Origin: Actinotalea solisilvae
GTDB lineage: Bacteria > Actinomycetota > Actinomycetes > Actinomycetales > Cellulomonadaceae
Reading direction: 5' to 3'
DNA length: 64,000 nt
Assembly: GCF_016464425.1 (NCBI RefSeq)
Contig: NZ_JADDKQ010000007.1
Location: 1-64,000, forward strand
The notes beneath the pieces were generated by a model. It was given only the letters and a program-made list of their open reading frames with translations, was not told the DNA's origin and did not search any database. The position numbers and the translations under genes are program-made. Positions 24,290-33,780 of this stretch are shown piece after piece; position 1 is the stretch's first letter, and each line of letters begins with the position of its first letter.

Positions 24290-24939
24290 CAGCCGAGCAC
24301 GGGGTCGGCCGTGACGATGATGTTGTCCGAGTAGCGACGCTCCTCGCGCTGGAACGTACCACCGCACGTCACGAGGACCAGGCGGCGCGGGCCCTCGCGC
24401 GTGAACACCGCGTCCCAGGCGGCGTCCGTCTTCGCGACCTGCTGGACGGAGCTCACGGCGTAGGCCGCCACGGTCCCGTCGGCGAGCGTCACCTCGACGA
24501 CGTCGCCGACGGCGAGCTCCCCGAGCCGCGCGAAGGGGCCGAGCCCCGCGGAGGCCACCGAGTCGACGTGGGCCGCCACGACGGTGGTGCCGTCGGGGTC
24601 GGACGGTGCGGCACCGAAGCGGTACCAGCCGGCGCGCTCGGCGAGCGGGGGGATCTCCATCTGGCCGTCGGCCTGGACGCCGACGGGGTCGACGGGCAGC
24701 TGGACCTCGAGGGCCGGGATGCTCACGGCCGTCGGCGCGGGGCCCGTGGTCTGCGCGGCCGTGGCCGACGCGAGGTCGGTCGAGCGGACGGGGACGTCCA
24801 CGACCGGGCCGGGCGCGGCCGTCGTCGTCGGGGTGGGCGAGGCGACGGCCTCGGTGGTGCGGGTGGGCTGCGGGTCCGCGCCGCACCCGGCGAGCAGGAC
24901 CAGGAGGGCGGCGGCCGCGGCGAGCGTCCGTGCGGTCAT
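24289..24939 (-). CDS. Class F sortase, lipoprotein-like
   Basis: A 216-aa sortase with a lipobox signal (LLVLLAGC), a Thr/Pro linker and a sortase domain from about residue 70. The catalytic His lies in VVAAHVDS, Cys in LVLVTCGG and Arg in [10 protein letters not shown]. Short sortases of this type are called class F and are common in actinobacteria. It leads the sortase-SigK-RskA operon, and the DUF4397 protein encoded just upstream is a possible client or coregulated surface protein. Confidence 0.88.
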   Translation of the reverse strand: MTARTLAAAAALLVLLAGCGADPQPTRTTEAVASPTPTTTAAPGPVVDVPVRSTDLASATAAQTTGPAPTAVSIPALEVQLPVDPVGVQADGQMEIPPLAERAGWYRFGAAPSDPDGTTVVAAHVDSVASAGLGPFARLGELAVGDVVEVTLADGTVAAYAVSSVQQVAKTDAAWDAVFTREGPRRLVLVTCGGTFQREERRYSDNIIVTADPVLG

Positions 24940-24988
24940 CGTGCGCCTCCTGCGGTCGACGGGTCGGTGCCCGGCTCTGCCATGACAG

Positions 24989-25110
24989 GCCCCGCCCCGC
25001 TGTGCGTACGGGGCGGGGCGAGGGCCACCCGGCCGACCTCGCGGTCGTCGGTCGCGGGCCTGGCCGGGTGGCCGCCGGGTGCGGCGCCGCAGGGCAAGGG
25101 GCGCCGCACC
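24989..25110. terminator. Three strong hairpins between DUF4397 and sortase genes
   Basis: Three perfect stems: 24989-24998 with 25010-25019 (GCCCCGCCCC), 25023-25034 with 25061-25072 (GGCCACCCGGCC), and 25076-25087 with 25099-25110 (GGGTGCGGCGCC). The last lies 19 bases after the DUF4397 stop and is probably its terminator. The first is nearest the sortase start and could act in its leader. Confidence 0.6.
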
Positions 25111-25128
25111 CGACCTGATCGGTGTGGG

Positions 25129-25956
25129 TCAGTCCTGCGCGACAGCCGCGTTCATGCGGCGCCCCAGGAGGACGGCACCACCCGCGGCGGTCAGCAGGGC
25201 CGCGCCGATCAGCCAGGGGGCGGACGAGGAGGTGTCCGCCAGGCCCAGCTCGCCGGACGGGACGCCGGCGGGGGCGGAGTGCAGGCCGTCGATGGTCTGG
25301 ACGGCGAGCTGGAGGTTGCCGGCGTCGAGCGAGCCCCACGCGTAGACGATGGTGCTCGTGCCCTCGGTGACCGGCACGTCGGCCGGGCCGATGACGGGCG
25401 CCGTCGTGCCGGTCGCGGCGACCGCGGCCGAGACGGTGCCGGCCGGGAGGTTGAGGACCTGCTCCGCCGGGTTCGAGAGGTTGGTGATCACGGGCGAGCC
25501 ACCGGCCAGGACGTCGACCGCGGGCGCCGCGGCGGTGTGGCGCACGGTCAGGCGGCCCTGGCCGGCGGCGGTCTGGGAGACGTCGTTGGTGAAGAGCGTG
25601 GCGGTCGGCGCGCCCGCGGCGTCGAGGTGCGCGACCGCGGTGTAGTTCATGCCGCCCATGAGGGGCAGGTCGACGGGGCCGATCGCGGGGGCGCTGGCGT
25701 CGGCAGCGTCGGCCGCCGTGATGGCGACGCTGTAGGTGCCCGCGGGCAGGTCGAGCGGGCCGGCGAGGTCGCCGGGGGCGAAGTCGTCGAGCGTGCGCTC
25801 GCCGTTGACCCAGACGTCGACGACGAGGTCGGGCACGCCGTGGAGCACGGAGAGCTTGGCGGTGTCGGCCGTGGCGGCCGCGGCAGGGAGAGCGCCGAGG
25901 GCGGCGAGGCCGAGGGCTGCGGTGCCGGCGAGTCCGGCGGTCAGACGAGCGCGCAT
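25129..25956 (-). CDS. DUF4397 secreted, membrane-anchored surface protein
   Basis: A 275-aa protein with a Sec signal peptide ([15 protein letters not shown]), two DUF4397 repeats ([19 protein letters not shown] and [19 protein letters not shown]), and a C-terminal membrane helix with a short basic tail ([11 protein letters not shown]). This is a cell-surface beta-sandwich protein. The ATG at 25956 is preceded by AGGAGGAA. On the minus strand GCATCC (26038-26033) and GTAGTT (26014-26009) are 18 nt apart and could be an ECF sigma promoter, perhaps for the neighbouring SigK; weak evidence. Confidence 0.87.
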   Translation of the reverse strand: MRARLTAGLAGTAALGLAALGALPAAAATADTAKLSVLHGVPDLVVDVWVNGERTLDDFAPGDLAGPLDLPAGTYSVAITAADAADASAPAIGPVDLPLMGGMNYTAVAHLDAAGAPTATLFTNDVSQTAAGQGRLTVRHTAAAPAVDVLAGGSPVITNLSNPAEQVLNLPAGTVSAAVAATGTTAPVIGPADVPVTEGTSTIVYAWGSLDAGNLQLAVQTIDGLHSAPAGVPSGELGLADTSSSAPWLIGAALLTAAGGAVLLGRRMNAAVAQD

Positions 25957-26199
25957 GGTTCCTCCTGAGTCCTGCCCCCGGAGAGGCACGAGAACTGCTT
26001 GACATCTGAACTACCCGGGGAGGGCGGCGTCCGGATGCAGCGAGTTCCAAGATCTTTCTCAGGAGGTCGGCGGGCGGGCCCGTACGGCTCGGCGACGGGA
26101 CGTGCGGCGCACGGGACGCGTGGGACGGGAGTGACGTCGCGAGCGCCCGACGGGGCCGCTTGCGCCACCCTCGTCCCGTGCGCCGCACAGTCCGGGCGC

Positions 26200-26967
26200 C
26201 TACCCGCGCGCCGCCGCCGCGATCGCCGCGGCCAGGTCGTCGGGGCGCGACAGCATCGGCCAGTGGCCGGTCGGGAGGTCGACGTAGGTGACGTCACGGG
26301 TGTCCGGGAGCTCGGCCGGCATCTGGCCGGCGGCGATGAGCTGCTGGAGCACGTCGGACGGGATGCTCGTGCAGATCACAGTGACGGGGACGTCGTGGCG
26401 ACGCGGGTCGGTGGGGTGCGCCGGCGCGCTCGCGACGCCCGCCGGGTGCGGGACCGCGCGGCGCTCGACCTCCGCGCGCAGCGCGTCGTCGAGCCCGTCC
26501 GCGCTGGTGCCCTGCGCGGCGAGCTCGTCCCACGCGGGGATGGGGTGGTCGGCGCCGGTGGCGTCCGGCGCGATCGTCGCGCCCTCCCGCATCGGTCCGG
26601 AGTCGACGTACATGGCCCGCCGCACCCGGTCGGGCAGGCGGTCGACGACGTGCTGCACCACCATGCCGCCGCCGCTGTGCCCGACGAGCACGACGTCGCC
26701 GTCGAGCGAGCGGACGAGGTCAGTGACGGCGGCCACGTGGTCCTCGAACGTGATGCCCGCCCGGTCCGCCTCGGCGGACTCGAGGCCCGGCAGCGTCACC
26801 GCGTGCGGCTCGAGCCCCGCGTCGCGCAGGCCGGGCACCACGCGGTCCCAGGCCCACGCGCCGAGCCAGAAGCCCGGGACGAGGACGACGTGCACGGTGG
26901 AGCGCGCGGCGTCTGCGCCGGCGTCGGTGGTCGGGGTGGTGGACGGGGAGGTCGTGTCGTTGCTCAT
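26200..26967 (-). CDS. Alpha/beta hydrolase
   Basis: A 255-aa alpha/beta-fold hydrolase. The oxyanion region is [16 protein letters not shown], the nucleophile elbow is VGHSGGGMV, and the C-terminal His lies in [16 protein letters not shown]. This resembles short esterases of the EstC/salicylate-esterase-like type. Substrate unknown. The ATG at 26967 diverges from the WYL regulator 69 bases away, which may control it. Confidence 0.85.
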   Translation of the reverse strand: MSNDTTSPSTTPTTDAGADAARSTVHVVLVPGFWLGAWAWDRVVPGLRDAGLEPHAVTLPGLESAEADRAGITFEDHVAAVTDLVRSLDGDVVLVGHSGGGMVVQHVVDRLPDRVRRAMYVDSGPMREGATIAPDATGADHPIPAWDELAAQGTSADGLDDALRAEVERRAVPHPAGVASAPAHPTDPRRHDVPVTVICTSIPSDVLQQLIAAGQMPAELPDTRDVTYVDLPTGHWPMLSRPDDLAAAIAAAARG

Positions 26968-27036
26968 GAGCCCACCGTCGCACGCCCTCGGTGACACCGG
27001 TCTGTCACCATTGTCGGACGACCTTCGGGAGGCCGC

Positions 27037-27780
27037 GTGAACAGGACCGAGCGGCTCTACGCCGTCGCCGAGGAACTGCGGCGCGCGGGACGTGCGGGCA
27101 CGTCCGGCCCGCGGCTCGCCCGCCTGCTCGAGGTGAGCGAGCGCACCATCAAGCGCGACGTCTCCGCGCTCCAGCAGGCGGGCCTCCCGATCTGGGCGCA
27201 GGCAGGCCCGGGCGGGGGCTACGTGCTCGACGCGGTCGCGTCGCTCCCACCGGTGAACTTCACGCCGGCCCAGGCGGTCGCGGTCGCCGTCGCGCTCGCG
27301 GCGATGCCCCCGGGCAGCCCGTTCTCGGCCGACGGCGCCGCGGCGCGCGGCAAGGTGTTCGACGCGCTGGGGCCGGCGGACCGGGCGCGGGCGGAGCGGG
27401 TGGCCGGCCGGGTCTGGCTCGACGGTCGCCTCGCCCAGGCCCGGCCCGGCGACGACGACGCCGGCACCGACCCGGGGGTCCTGCGCGCCGTCGAGGAGTC
27501 CCTCGGGCGCCGCCGCGTGCTCGCGATCCGGTACCGCTCGGGCAGGGACGAGGTCACGCGCCGGCACGTGGAGCCGATCCTCCTCGCGCACGCGCGCGGC
27601 TGGTGGCACCTCGTCGCGTGGTCGCGGGACCACGACGCCGTGCGGTGGTTCCGGCTCTCCCGGATCGAGAGGGCCGACGTCACGCGCGAGGCCTACGAGC
27701 CGCGGCCGGTCGCCGTCGTCGGCGAGCCACCGCCGGGCGCGGCGCCGGCGGTGCCGCCGGGTCCGGCCGGCCCGGCCTGA
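27037..27780 (+). CDS. HTH-WYL transcriptional regulator
   Basis: A 247-aa YafY/DeoR-type regulator. The N-terminal winged helix (TSGPRLARLLEVSERTIKRD) is followed by a WYL ligand-sensing domain at about 150-230 (RYRSGRDEVTRRHVEP ... WWHLVAWSRDHDAVRWF). WYL regulators often control divergent neighbours, here the alpha/beta hydrolase. GTG start with a GGGAGG ribosome site. Confidence 0.9.
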   Translation: MNRTERLYAVAEELRRAGRAGTSGPRLARLLEVSERTIKRDVSALQQAGLPIWAQAGPGGGYVLDAVASLPPVNFTPAQAVAVAVALAAMPPGSPFSADGAAARGKVFDALGPADRARAERVAGRVWLDGRLAQARPGDDDAGTDPGVLRAVEESLGRRRVLAIRYRSGRDEVTRRHVEPILLAHARGWWHLVAWSRDHDAVRWFRLSRIERADVTREAYEPRPVAVVGEPPPGAAPAVPPGPAGPA

Positions 27781-27804
27781 CCCGGCGGCCGGCGGCCGTG
27801 CAGG

Positions 27805-28305
27805 TCAGAGCACGCGGAAGGGCACGCCCGGCTCGAGCGCGGCGGTGAGGACGACGACGCCGTCGTGCAGGCGCAGGTCGGTGACGACCACGCCCGCGAC
27901 CTTGCTCGCGACGAGCCGCCGGACGTCGACCGCGACGACCGGGTCCTCGGCGCCCGTGCGGAAGTCGACGACGCCGTCGGGCAGGCCCTGCGCGCGCAGC
28001 TGCTCGCGGACCTTGCCCTCGACGAGCGGCATGAAGCGGTGCAGCGGGATGCCGCGGCTCTCGGCGCGCACCGTCACGGTCGCGACGCCGTCGGCCCAGC
28101 CCGTGAACGTCGCGGCGACGGGGACGTCGCCCGCGAGCCCGCCGAGGAACCGGCCGAGGCCGCCCTGCTTGCCCAGCAGCTGCGACGCGTCGACCACGGC
28201 GTGCACCGTCGAGCCCTGCACCCGCACGGAGCGGACGAAGGGCGGGATCACGCCCTGGGCCCGCGCCAGCGTCAGCGCCTCGTCGGTCGGCAGCTCGATC
28301 CGCAC
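27805..28305 (-). CDS. Hypothetical protein
   Basis: A 166-aa protein, mostly beta with conserved-looking segments (VRSVRVQGSTVHAVVDASQL, RFMPLVEGKVREQL, VVTDLRLHDGVVVLTAAL). The layout recalls LmeA/DUF2993-like lipid-binding proteins, but there is no signal peptide and I do not assign it. The GTG start at 28305 has AAGGAGGC before it, which decides against the far longer open frame upstream. Confidence 0.6.
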   Translation of the reverse strand: MRIELPTDEALTLARAQGVIPPFVRSVRVQGSTVHAVVDASQLLGKQGGLGRFLGGLAGDVPVAATFTGWADGVATVTVRAESRGIPLHRFMPLVEGKVREQLRAQGLPDGVVDFRTGAEDPVVAVDVRRLVASKVAGVVVTDLRLHDGVVVLTAALEPGVPFRVL

Positions 28306-28422
28306 GGTGCCTCCTTGGTCCGACCACCCGGCGGTGGTGCGTGAGAACGTCTGGCTAGACCGTACGGGTGTCGGCGCCAGGCGGCACACTCGGGACGGAC
28401 GGTCGACGGAGCAGGGGGACGC

Positions 28423-29577
28423 ATGGGCAGCACGGGCATCGGGGCGCGCGTGGGCGCGGGCGCGGGGATGGACCTCGACGAGGCGCGCCGGACCAAGCGG
28501 GAGGTGGCCGCCTACGTGCGCGAGCTGACCGAGCGCCAGGTCGACGCGAGCGCGGCGGGCGCGCCGCACGCCCCCGAGCGCGGGGGTGTCGCGGTCGGCC
28601 TCGCCCCGCTGCCCGACGGCGGCTTCGGCGTGGCCGTGCGGTACCGGCTCGGCGTGCCGCGGGCGCGCATGGTCGCGCGCCGCGTGGTCGAGCAGGTCGG
28701 TCCCGGTGTCGACGTGCGGCGCACCGGGCGCATCCGCGCCGTGCCGGGTCGCGACGCCGTCGTCGCGCAGGGGGTGGTGGGCGCTCCGGAGCGCGGCCGG
28801 TCGGGCGACGCCCCGCGGCCGCGGCCACCGGTCGTGACCGCGCAGGCGGTCGGGGAGACGGGCCGCGCGCGTCCGCTGCGTCCGGGCGTCTCGATCGCGC
28901 ACGCCGACGTCTCCGCGGGCACGCTCGGCGCGTTCGTCCGCGTGGGCGGTCGGCTGCACGTCCTGTCCAACTGGCACGTGCTCGTCGGCTCGCCGTCGGC
29001 GTCCGTCGGGGACGCCGTGCTGCAGCCCGGCCCGGCCGACGGCGGCCGCGACCCGCAGGACAGGGTGGCGACGCTCGCGGCGTACGCCGAGCTGCGGCCG
29101 GGCGTCACGGCGCTCGTCGACGCGGCGGTCGCGCTGGTCGACGAGGGCGTGGACGTCGACCTCGCCTACCCGATCGGCCCGGTCACGCGCGTGGCGGAGG
29201 TCCGCGGGGCGGAGGAGGTCGAGAAGATCGGCCGCACCACCGGCCTCACGCGAGGCCGCGTCACCGCGATCGAGCTGGACGACGTCGTCGTCGGCTACGG
29301 CGCCGAGATGGGCGAGCTCTCGTTCGACGACCAGATCGAGGTCGAGGGCCTCGCGACCGGCCCGTTCTCGCGCGGCGGGGACAGCGGGTCGCTCGTCTAC
29401 CTCGCCGACGGGGACGAGGCGGCGGGCGCCGCCGTCGGGCTGCTCTTTGCGGGGAGCGAGACCGGGGGCGAGAATGGCACCGGGCTCACGTACCTCAACC
29501 CGATCGCGACCGTGCTCCGGCAGCTGGACGCGGACCTCGAGGTGGAGGGCGCCCCCGGCGGGAGCTTCTCCCGCTGA
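28423..29577 (+). CDS. Trypsin-fold serine peptidase with N-terminal domain
   Basis: A 384-aa protein without a signal peptide. The C-terminal trypsin-like domain has an intact triad: His185 (SNWHVL), Asp233 (VDAAVALVD) and Ser321 (RGGDSGSLV). The N-terminal 100 residues (MDLDEARRTKREVAAYV; GVAVGLAPLPDGGFGVAVRY) form a separate domain. The adjacent small gene encodes a protein resembling just this domain. The combination recalls NAL1-like bacterial peptidases. ATG with GGGGGAC ribosome site. Confidence 0.8.
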   Translation: MGSTGIGARVGAGAGMDLDEARRTKREVAAYVRELTERQVDASAAGAPHAPERGGVAVGLAPLPDGGFGVAVRYRLGVPRARMVARRVVEQVGPGVDVRRTGRIRAVPGRDAVVAQGVVGAPERGRSGDAPRPRPPVVTAQAVGETGRARPLRPGVSIAHADVSAGTLGAFVRVGGRLHVLSNWHVLVGSPSASVGDAVLQPGPADGGRDPQDRVATLAAYAELRPGVTALVDAAVALVDEGVDVDLAYPIGPVTRVAEVRGAEEVEKIGRTTGLTRGRVTAIELDDVVVGYGAEMGELSFDDQIEVEGLATGPFSRGGDSGSLVYLADGDEAAGAAVGLLFAGSETGGENGTGLTYLNPIATVLRQLDADLEVEGAPGGSFSR

Positions 29578-29611
29578 CGTGCGGCTCCGGCCGCCGGACC
29601 GCGAGGTGACG

Positions 29612-29827
29612 ATGGCCGACCTGGACCAGGCACGGACCGCCAAGTCGCACCTGCGCACGGCCCTCGCCGGCCGGACGGGCGTGCGTGGCATCGGCCTCCA
29701 GCCCGACGGCGACGGGTACCTCCTCCGCGTCAACGTCGAGCGCCCCGCCGACGGCGCCGGCGTGCCGACCCGCGTCGACGGGGTCCCGGTGGACGTGCGC
29801 GTCGTCGGGGCGGTCCGCGCGATCTGA
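29612..29827 (+). CDS. Small protein resembling the peptidase N-terminal domain
   Basis: A 71-aa protein (ADLDQARTAKSHLRTALAG; GVRGIGLQPDGDGYLLRVNV) that aligns with the first domain of the preceding peptidase (MDLDEARRTKREVAAYV; GVAVGLAPLPDGGFGVAVRY). It may act as a stand-alone propeptide or inhibitor in trans; that is inference. The gene starts 34 bases after the peptidase stop with GAGGTG upstream; a GTG at 29606 is an alternative start. Confidence 0.7.
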   Translation: MADLDQARTAKSHLRTALAGRTGVRGIGLQPDGDGYLLRVNVERPADGAGVPTRVDGVPVDVRVVGAVRAI

Positions 29828-29834
29828 ACCTCCC

Positions 29835-29868
29835 GCGCCCCCGCGTCCTCCCCGTGCGGCGGGGGCGC
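29835..29868 (+). terminator. Hairpin after the peptidase pair
   Basis: Perfect stem GCGCCCCCGC/GCGGGGGCGC (29835-29844 and 29859-29868) beginning 8 bases after the stop codon. Confidence 0.6.
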
Positions 29869-29993
29869 GCTCCGGGAGCGCGGCGGAGGGTTCGGCACGC
29901 CTGACGACCCGGACCCTCCGCGGATGGCCGTCGGAGTGGCCGCTCCCTGGGACGGAGGGATGCTCGACGGGCTGTCTCGCGTTGACTACCTCC

Positions 29994-31922
29994 GTGACCG
30001 ACACGAGCACCCGCCTGCCCCGCGTCCGCGCCTCCGAGCTCGTCGGCCGCGGCTGGCTCAACACGGGCGGCCGGGACGTGACGCTCGCCGACCTGCGCGG
30101 CAAGATCGTCCTGCTCGACTTCTGGACCTTCTGCTGCGTCAACTGCCTGCACGTGCTCGACGAGCTGCGCGAGCTCGAGGAGGAGTACCGCGACGTCCTC
30201 GTGGTCGTCGGCGTGCACTCGCCCAAGTTCGTCCACGAGGCCGACCCGGTCGCGCTCGCCGCCGCCGTCGACCGGTACGAGGTGCACCACCCCGTCCTGG
30301 ACGACCCGGACCTCACCACGTGGTCCGCGTACTCGGCCCGCGCCTGGCCGACGCTCGTCGTCGTCGACCCGGAGGGCTACATCGTCGCCCACATGGCCGG
30401 CGAGGGGCACAAGAACAACCTCGCCGTCCTGGTCCGCGAGCTGGTCGCCGAGCACGAGGCCAAGGGCACGCTGCACCGCGGCGACGGACCCTACGTGCCG
30501 CCGCCGGCCGCCGAGACCACGCTGCGGTTCCCCGCCAAGGCGATCCGCCTCCCGGACGGCCACCTGCTCGTCGCCGACGCCGGCCACCACTCGCTCGCCG
30601 AGCTCGCGGAGGACGGCGAGACGCTCGTGCGCCGCATCGGCACGGGCGAGCGCGGCCTGCGCGACGGCGCCCCGGACGAGGCCCGCTTCAGCGAGCCCAA
30701 CGGCCTCGCCCTGGTGCCCGACCACCTCCGCGAGACGCTCGGGTACGACGTCGTCGTCGCCGACACGGTCAACCACGCGCTGCGCGGCGTCCGCCTCTCC
30801 GACGGCGCGGTCCGCACGCTCGCGGGCAACGGGCAGCAGTCGATGGTCGGCGCGGCGGACAACGTCGTCGACGGCTACGACGCGGTGCCCGAGGGCGTGC
30901 TGCACACCGGACCGGCCCAGGCGACCAAGCTCTCGTCGCCGTGGGACGTCGTGTGGTTCGCGCCGCTCGCGTCGTTCGTCGTGGCGATGGCCGGCAACCA
31001 CACGCTGTGGACCTTCGACCCCGAGGCCGGCGTCGTCGCCCACCTCGCCGGGACCATGAACGAGGGCCTGCTCGACGGCCCGGTCGAGGACGCGTGGTTC
31101 GCGCAGACCTCGGGTCTCGCCGTCGGCGGCGACGGCCGGCTGTGGCTCGCCGACTCCGAGGTCTCGGCCCTGCGCTGGGTCGACTCGGCGCCCGGGACCG
31201 CCGACCTCGCGGTCGGGACCGCCGTCGGCGCGGGCCTGTTCGACTTCGGCCACCGCGACGGGGCGGCGGACCAGGCGCTCCTCCAGCACCCGCTCGGGGT
31301 CGCCGTCCTGCCCGACGGCTCGGTCGCGATCGCCGACACCTACAACGGCGCGGTCCGCCGCTACGCGCCCGGCGCCGACGGCGGTCCGGGCGAGGTCACG
31401 ACCGTCGCGCGCGACCTCGCCGAGCCGTCCGGCCTCCTCGTCGAGGTGCACGACGACGGCGCGGTCGACCTCCTCGTCGTCGAGTCCGCGGCGCACCGCC
31501 TCACGCGCCTGCGCCTGCCGGCGCGGCTCGCGGGCGAGCTGCTCGACCGCGGCGCGCACCGCACGCAGCGACCGGTCTCCGAGGTGGGGTCGGGCGAGGT
31601 GCGGCTCGACGTCGTGTTCACGCCCGCGACGGGCCAGAAGTACGACGACCGCTACGGCCCCTCGACCCGCCTCCAGGTGTCGTCGACGCCGCCCGAGCTG
31701 CTGCTCGACGGCGCGGGCGACGACGTCCCGCTCGAGCGCGTGCTGCGGATCAACCCCGACGTCGCCGAGGGCGTGCTGCACGTGACCGCGCAGGCGGCGT
31801 CGTGCGACGCCGACCCGGCGGTCGAGTTCCCCGCGTGCCACCTCAACCAGCAGGACTGGGGCGTCCCGGTCCGCGTCGTCGACGGCGGCCCGGCGGTCCT
31901 CGCCCTCCCGCTGCACGGCTGA
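29994..31922 (+). CDS. NHL-repeat thioredoxin-like protein
   Basis: A 642-aa cytosolic protein. An N-terminal thioredoxin fold (about 20-165) carries WTFCCVNCLHVL with the redox CxxC, and WPTLVVVDPEGYIV with the cis-Pro. NHL/beta-propeller repeats follow from about 175 to 500 (RFPAKAIRLPDGHLLVADAG; LPDGSVAIADTYNGAVRRY), then a C-terminal beta domain. It matches the bacterial NHLRC2-like family. The GTG at 29994 is preferred; a TTG 12 bases upstream is possible. Confidence 0.88.
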   Translation: MTDTSTRLPRVRASELVGRGWLNTGGRDVTLADLRGKIVLLDFWTFCCVNCLHVLDELRELEEEYRDVLVVVGVHSPKFVHEADPVALAAAVDRYEVHHPVLDDPDLTTWSAYSARAWPTLVVVDPEGYIVAHMAGEGHKNNLAVLVRELVAEHEAKGTLHRGDGPYVPPPAAETTLRFPAKAIRLPDGHLLVADAGHHSLAELAEDGETLVRRIGTGERGLRDGAPDEARFSEPNGLALVPDHLRETLGYDVVVADTVNHALRGVRLSDGAVRTLAGNGQQSMVGAADNVVDGYDAVPEGVLHTGPAQATKLSSPWDVVWFAPLASFVVAMAGNHTLWTFDPEAGVVAHLAGTMNEGLLDGPVEDAWFAQTSGLAVGGDGRLWLADSEVSALRWVDSAPGTADLAVGTAVGAGLFDFGHRDGAADQALLQHPLGVAVLPDGSVAIADTYNGAVRRYAPGADGGPGEVTTVARDLAEPSGLLVEVHDDGAVDLLVVESAAHRLTRLRLPARLAGELLDRGAHRTQRPVSEVGSGEVRLDVVFTPATGQKYDDRYGPSTRLQVSSTPPELLLDGAGDDVPLERVLRINPDVAEGVLHVTAQAASCDADPAVEFPACHLNQQDWGVPVRVVDGGPAVLALPLHG

Positions 31923-31936
31923 CCCACCGGCCGCGC

Positions 31937-31991
31937 GCCGGTTCTGGAACCCGGACGCCACCGCGCGCGCCGGATCCGTTCCAGAACCGGC
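31937..31991. repeat. Dispersed palindromic element, copy A
   Basis: Inverted repeat GCCGGTTCTGGAAC (31937-31950) and GTTCCAGAACCGGC (31978-31991), 15 bases after the NHL gene stop. Its 47-bp core (31941-31987) shares both arms and GCCGGATCCGT with the element at 43319-43365. Probably a terminator-type intergenic repeat. Confidence 0.75.
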
Positions 31992-32139
31992 GCCCCCGCC
32001 GTGCCGGCGGGGGTCAGAGGTCGCCCGCCGCCGCCCGGGTGAGGAGCTCGAGCACTCGCGCGTCGGGTCGGTCGGGCCTACCGTGCGGCGAAGGTGACCC
32101 GAAACCGGGCCATCCGGACACCGTCGTCTGGGAGGAACC

Positions 32140-33039
32140 GTGCGCAGACCGCTCATCACCCTGGTCGCCCTGATCGCGTTGCTGGTGGGGCTCTCCGCCC
32201 CCGCCTCGGCGATCACCGGCAACTACGTCGAGGACACCGAGCACCCCTACGTCGGCCTCGTCGTGTTCTACGACGCGGACGGGGAGTTCACCCACCGCTG
32301 CAGCGGCGCCCTGCTGACGCCGACCGTCTTCCTCACGGCGGGCCACTGCACCGCCGAGTCCACCGAGGCCGTCACCGCCCGCGTCTACTTCCAGCAGGAC
32401 GCAGGCGTGAACTACGACCCGGCCACCGAGCTCGACCCCGTCTCGGGCTACCCGGAGACGTGCGCCGCCGGCACGCTCGGCGTCACGTGCGCGATGTCCG
32501 ACCAGCTCTACGACTACGGCTTCACGGACTTCGAGGGCTTCCCGAACGCCCGGGACGTGCGCGACGTCGGCCTCGTCGTCCTCGACCAGCCGATCATGCT
32601 GCCCGAGTACGGCGTGCTCGCCGCGGCCGGGACGCTCGACGGGTACGGCACGCAGCGTGGTCGCCAGGACCTCACCGTCACGGCCTCCGGCTACGGCCTG
32701 ACCGAGAGCAACCCCGTCCACGTGACGTCGTTCCGCGAGCGCCTCATGGCGTCCGCGCGCATCAACAACGTCGAGGGCGGCCTGGCGGGCGGCTTCACGC
32801 TGCAGAGCAACGGCAACGGCACCGGCAAGGGCGGGACCTGCTCGGGTGACTCCGGCGGTCCGGTGTTCCTCGGCGGCTACACGTCCAACACGATCGTCGC
32901 CGTGACGTCCTACGGCCTCAACGCCTGGTGCCGCGGCAACGACTTCGCCTACCGCACGGACCGCGCCGAGATCCTCGCGTGGATCCTCGCGACGGTCGAG
33001 GAGAGCGGGACCGCGTACGACGACGTCCAGGTCGTCTGA
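32140..33039 (+). CDS. Secreted trypsin-like serine protease
   Basis: A 299-aa exported protease. A Sec signal peptide (LVALIALLVGLSAPASA) is followed by a chymotrypsin-fold domain with His69 (TAGHC), Asp142 (DVGLVVLD) and Ser238 (CSGDSGGPVF). Cysteines flank the His and Ser as in trypsin. No propeptide longer than a few residues is evident. GTG start with GGGAGG. It is followed by a strong terminator. Confidence 0.9.
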   Translation: MRRPLITLVALIALLVGLSAPASAITGNYVEDTEHPYVGLVVFYDADGEFTHRCSGALLTPTVFLTAGHCTAESTEAVTARVYFQQDAGVNYDPATELDPVSGYPETCAAGTLGVTCAMSDQLYDYGFTDFEGFPNARDVRDVGLVVLDQPIMLPEYGVLAAAGTLDGYGTQRGRQDLTVTASGYGLTESNPVHVTSFRERLMASARINNVEGGLAGGFTLQSNGNGTGKGGTCSGDSGGPVFLGGYTSNTIVAVTSYGLNAWCRGNDFAYRTDRAEILAWILATVEESGTAYDDVQVV

Positions 33040-33075
33040 CCCGCCCACCCACCCGGCCCCTCGCCGGGATGCCGA

Positions 33076-33110
33076 TTCCGCCGGCGTGTCAGCCCGACAC
33101 GCCGGCGGAA
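33076..33110. terminator. Bidirectional 15-bp terminator hairpin
   Basis: Perfect 15-bp stem (TTCCGCCGGCGTGTC and its complement, 33076-33090 and 33096-33110) with a 5-nt loop, between the protease (+) and TetR (-) genes. Confidence 0.8.
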
Positions 33111-33114
33111 GGCG

Positions 33115-33717
33115 TCATCTCGGCGAGGGGGGAGCGCCGACCGCCCGGAGCACGAAGGTCTCGGTGGCCGCGATCGCGGCCTCGCGGCCCGGGCCCTCGT
33201 CGGGCACGCTGCGGCTCGACAGGCACGCGTTGATGAGGGGCACCGTCGTCTCGAGCGGCTGCGCAGGCAGGTCACCGCTCGCGATCCCCTCCAGCAGGAT
33301 GCGCCGCAGGATCTCCTCGACGAGCTCGGCGTGCTCGCGCAGCTGGGCGCGCGTCCCGCGCGAGAGGACGCTGCGCAGGTCCGGTCCGGGCGCGAGGTGG
33401 AACACCCGCTTGAGCTGCGTCTGCTGGCGCACGTAGGTGCGCAGCTGGTCGACCGGGTCCTCGACGTCGGCGAGCGCTCGCTCGAGCGTCGCGACGTACT
33501 GCTCGGTCTCTTGCGTGATGAACGCGATGAGCAGCGACTCCTTGTCGGGGAAGTGGTTGTAGACGGCCGTCCGGCCGATCCCCGCCGCCGCCGCGATGTC
33601 CGCGAGCGTGATCGCGTCGAAGCCCCGGTCGCTCATGAGGCTCGTGAGCGCGGCGAACAGCTTGTTGCGGGTCTGCTCGCGGTGCTCGGTCAGCGAGCCC
33701 CCGATGATCTTCGGCAC
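33115..33717 (-). CDS. TetR family transcriptional regulator
   Basis: A 200-aa TetR-type regulator. The N-terminal HTH is clear (ITLADIAAAAGIGRTAVYNH FPDKESLL in two parts), and the C-terminal ligand domain is helical. The GTG at 33717 (VPKIIGGSLTEHREQTRNK) is chosen because upstream codons run into the divergent promoter. The regulon is unknown; the divergent DinB-like gene 63 bases away is the nearest candidate. Confidence 0.9.
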   Translation of the reverse strand: MPKIIGGSLTEHREQTRNKLFAALTSLMSDRGFDAITLADIAAAAGIGRTAVYNHFPDKESLLIAFITQETEQYVATLERALADVEDPVDQLRTYVRQQTQLKRVFHLAPGPDLRSVLSRGTRAQLREHAELVEEILRRILLEGIASGDLPAQPLETTVPLINACLSSRSVPDEGPGREAAIAATETFVLRAVGAPPSPR

Positions 33718-33780
33718 GTCGCGATTCTCCCACCCCGGAGGGGCGCGCGGTGGTCGGGGGCCCGGCGCTAGGGTCCGGGC

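Noticed and set aside
23618..26188. 856-codon ORF that contains the sigma factor
   Set aside because: Only the last 223 codons are sigma factor. The rest overlaps the sortase and DUF4397 genes in the wrong frame; the real start is at 24289.
33115..33717. TetR protein as regulator of the dehydrogenase operon at 3177
   Set aside because: No CCTACG-N4-CGTAGG site was seen near the TetR gene, and it is 30 kb away; no evidence links them.
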